Shown one piece after another: positions 6,022 to 6,546 of a stretch of DNA of 6,546 nucleotides. The DNA comes from Clostridia bacterium (GTDB taxonomy: Bacteria > Bacillota > Clostridia > TANB77 > CAG-508): contig CAADYC010000033.1 in assembly GCA_900753165.1 (NCBI GenBank), forward strand, positions 1 through 6,546, written 5' to 3'. Within the stretch, counting starts at the first letter, position 1. Each line of letters begins with the position of its first letter. The notes under the pieces are model-generated. The model ran no database searches, was not told where the DNA came from, and saw nothing but the letters and a program-made list of their open reading frames with translations. Position numbers and translations under genes: made by a program.

Positions 6022-6546
6022 CTAATCTTTTCCCAATATATATGGATCCGCCTCTGTTCCAGTTCCTATCTTTATGTAAACTCCAGATGTCAGAGAAACT
6101 ATAGGGCGAACCCCCCAGCAATAGAAGACGCCGCTGTAATTGTTCATGCGACCGTCGTCGTAAACGTCCCATACGCATCTGCTGCTACCCGTATAGGCAG
6201 ACGCAAGCCAGTAGAGTGCTCCTGTTTTTCTTATTCCAGTAGTTGAATCTTCACTATTGGTTATTGCATATGCTTCACTATAATCCATTGCATGTATATC
6301 TTTTATTTGATTTCCATCTTTATCTGTTGTATCTGCTATTAAATCTTTTTGCCTTTGGTCTATATACATTTGCCAACTTCTTGGTTGATATGTATTATAT
6401 CCTGTTTGTCTCTTTCCACTTGATAATATATATTCTGCTCTTCTATTATCATAATCTCTTGTATAATAATATACAAAATTCTCTGGGCTTCCCGCATGTG
6501 TTATTTTTGTTACATATGTTTTTCCATTTTCTTCTTTACTTTCTAA
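6022..6546 (-). CDS. Partial protein with hypervariable lectin-like C-terminal domain
   Basis: The frame is open to the window edge, so 174 C-terminal residues are seen and the start lies to the right. An ATG at 6369 is internal, because the same frame continues 59 codons upstream without a stop. The visible part reads as a polar, Tyr-rich region, then YWLASAY, a Cys/Trp/Tyr/Asp/Ser-rich stretch, WGVRPIVSL and GTGTEADPYIL before the stop. The YWLAS...GVRP...GTGT-DPYIL framework is one I associate with secreted or pilin-like proteins of uncultured Clostridia whose C-termini resemble the C-type-lectin/sulfatase-modifying-factor fold. No signal peptide or anchor can be judged because the 5' end is absent. 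A surface ligand-binding role is inferred. Codon use changes sharply inside it (6118-6189). Confidence 0.8.
   Translation of the reverse strand, partial: LESKEENGKTYVTKITHAGSPENFVYYYTRDYDNRRAEYILSSGKRQTGYNTYQPRSWQMYIDQRQKDLIADTTDKDGNQIKDIHAMDYSEAYAITNSEDSTTGIRKTGALYWLASAYTGSSRCVWDVYDDGRMNNYSGVFYCWGVRPIVSLTSGVYIKIGTGTEADPYILGKD
6118..6189 (-). other. Candidate DGR variable region core
   Basis: Of the 24 codons here, 15 end in C: AGC three times, GAC three times, TGC twice, TAC twice, and AAC, CGC, GGC, GTC and TTC once each. Every one is reachable from AAC by changing adenines only. In the 111 codons upstream in the same frame just 4 end in C. Hand-counted G+C is about 53% (38 of 72), in a gene otherwise very AT-rich. 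Codons lacking an AAC origin (GTA, TGG, GTT, GGT) form a regular invariant scaffold between them. The patch is followed by TGGGGGGTTCGCCCT (6117-6103; W-G-V-R-P), a plausible homing anchor. Codon form and composition are seen; adenine mutagenesis is inferred, as the template is not in the window. Confidence 0.7.

Noticed and set aside
5969..6178. A 69-residue minus-strand reading frame overlapping the variable region and the downstream palindrome
   Set aside because: It is out of frame with the recognisable YWLAS...GVRP...DPYIL protein, is Arg/Leu-rich only because of the GC-rich patch, and has no ribosome binding site. It is a shadow frame.
6022..6189. The GC-rich patch as recently transferred DNA from a high-GC genome
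   Set aside because: The GC excess is concentrated in NNC codons between unaltered scaffold codons within a continuous domain, which fits targeted mutagenesis better than transfer.

Overview
The window is strongly AT-rich DNA. Outside one short patch, codons end almost entirely in A or T. The gene set is typically Firmicute: MreB-family protein, TsaE/TsaB/RimI, YlmH and DXS, with strong AGGAG-type ribosome binding sites and hairpin-plus-T-tract terminators. The most likely source is a low-GC, probably gut-associated, uncultured Clostridia-like bacterium. The taxon is inferred from composition and gene content, not from a marker search.

Layout, left to right. Positions 1-144 hold a small hairpin and the terminator of a stand-alone mreB-family gene (145-1152, minus). 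Positions 1153-1359 are a divergent control region with two near-consensus sigma-A promoters back to back. One reads left into mreB. The other reads right into a compact three-gene operon: tsaE (1360-1830), tsaB (1833-2540, TTG start) and a RimI-type acetyltransferase (2610-3050). TsaE and TsaB belong to the t6A tRNA modification machinery, but tsaD is not here. A hairpin that can terminate on both strands (3051-3081) separates this operon from the convergent pair dxs (3885-5690) and ylmH (3089-3892). Those two genes overlap by 8 bases and are probably translationally coupled. DXS makes the isoprenoid precursor DXP; YlmH is an S4-domain ribosome-associated protein.

The right end (6022-6546, minus) is the 3' part of a gene that looks accessory rather than housekeeping. 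Its C-terminal domain resembles the C-type-lectin/sulfatase-modifying-factor fold used by diversity-generating retroelement (DGR) targets, ending in a W-G-V-R-P motif. A 72-base patch (6118-6189) is about 53% G+C, and 15 of its 24 codons have the form NNC, against 4 of 111 codons upstream in the same gene. This is the pattern expected if AAC codons of a template were randomised at adenines, so I read it as a DGR variable region. A GC-rich, cruciform-capable palindrome lies just after the stop codon, and a separate ordinary terminator lies further on. No reverse transcriptase, accessory protein or template repeat is in the window, so any such machinery must lie beyond the right edge or elsewhere in the genome.

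Two related copies of a roughly 31-base element (TGTCC...CGGTTCT...GGACA) form the cores of the mreB terminator and of the shared rimI/ylmH terminator, which suggests a dispersed REP-like repeat recruited as terminators.
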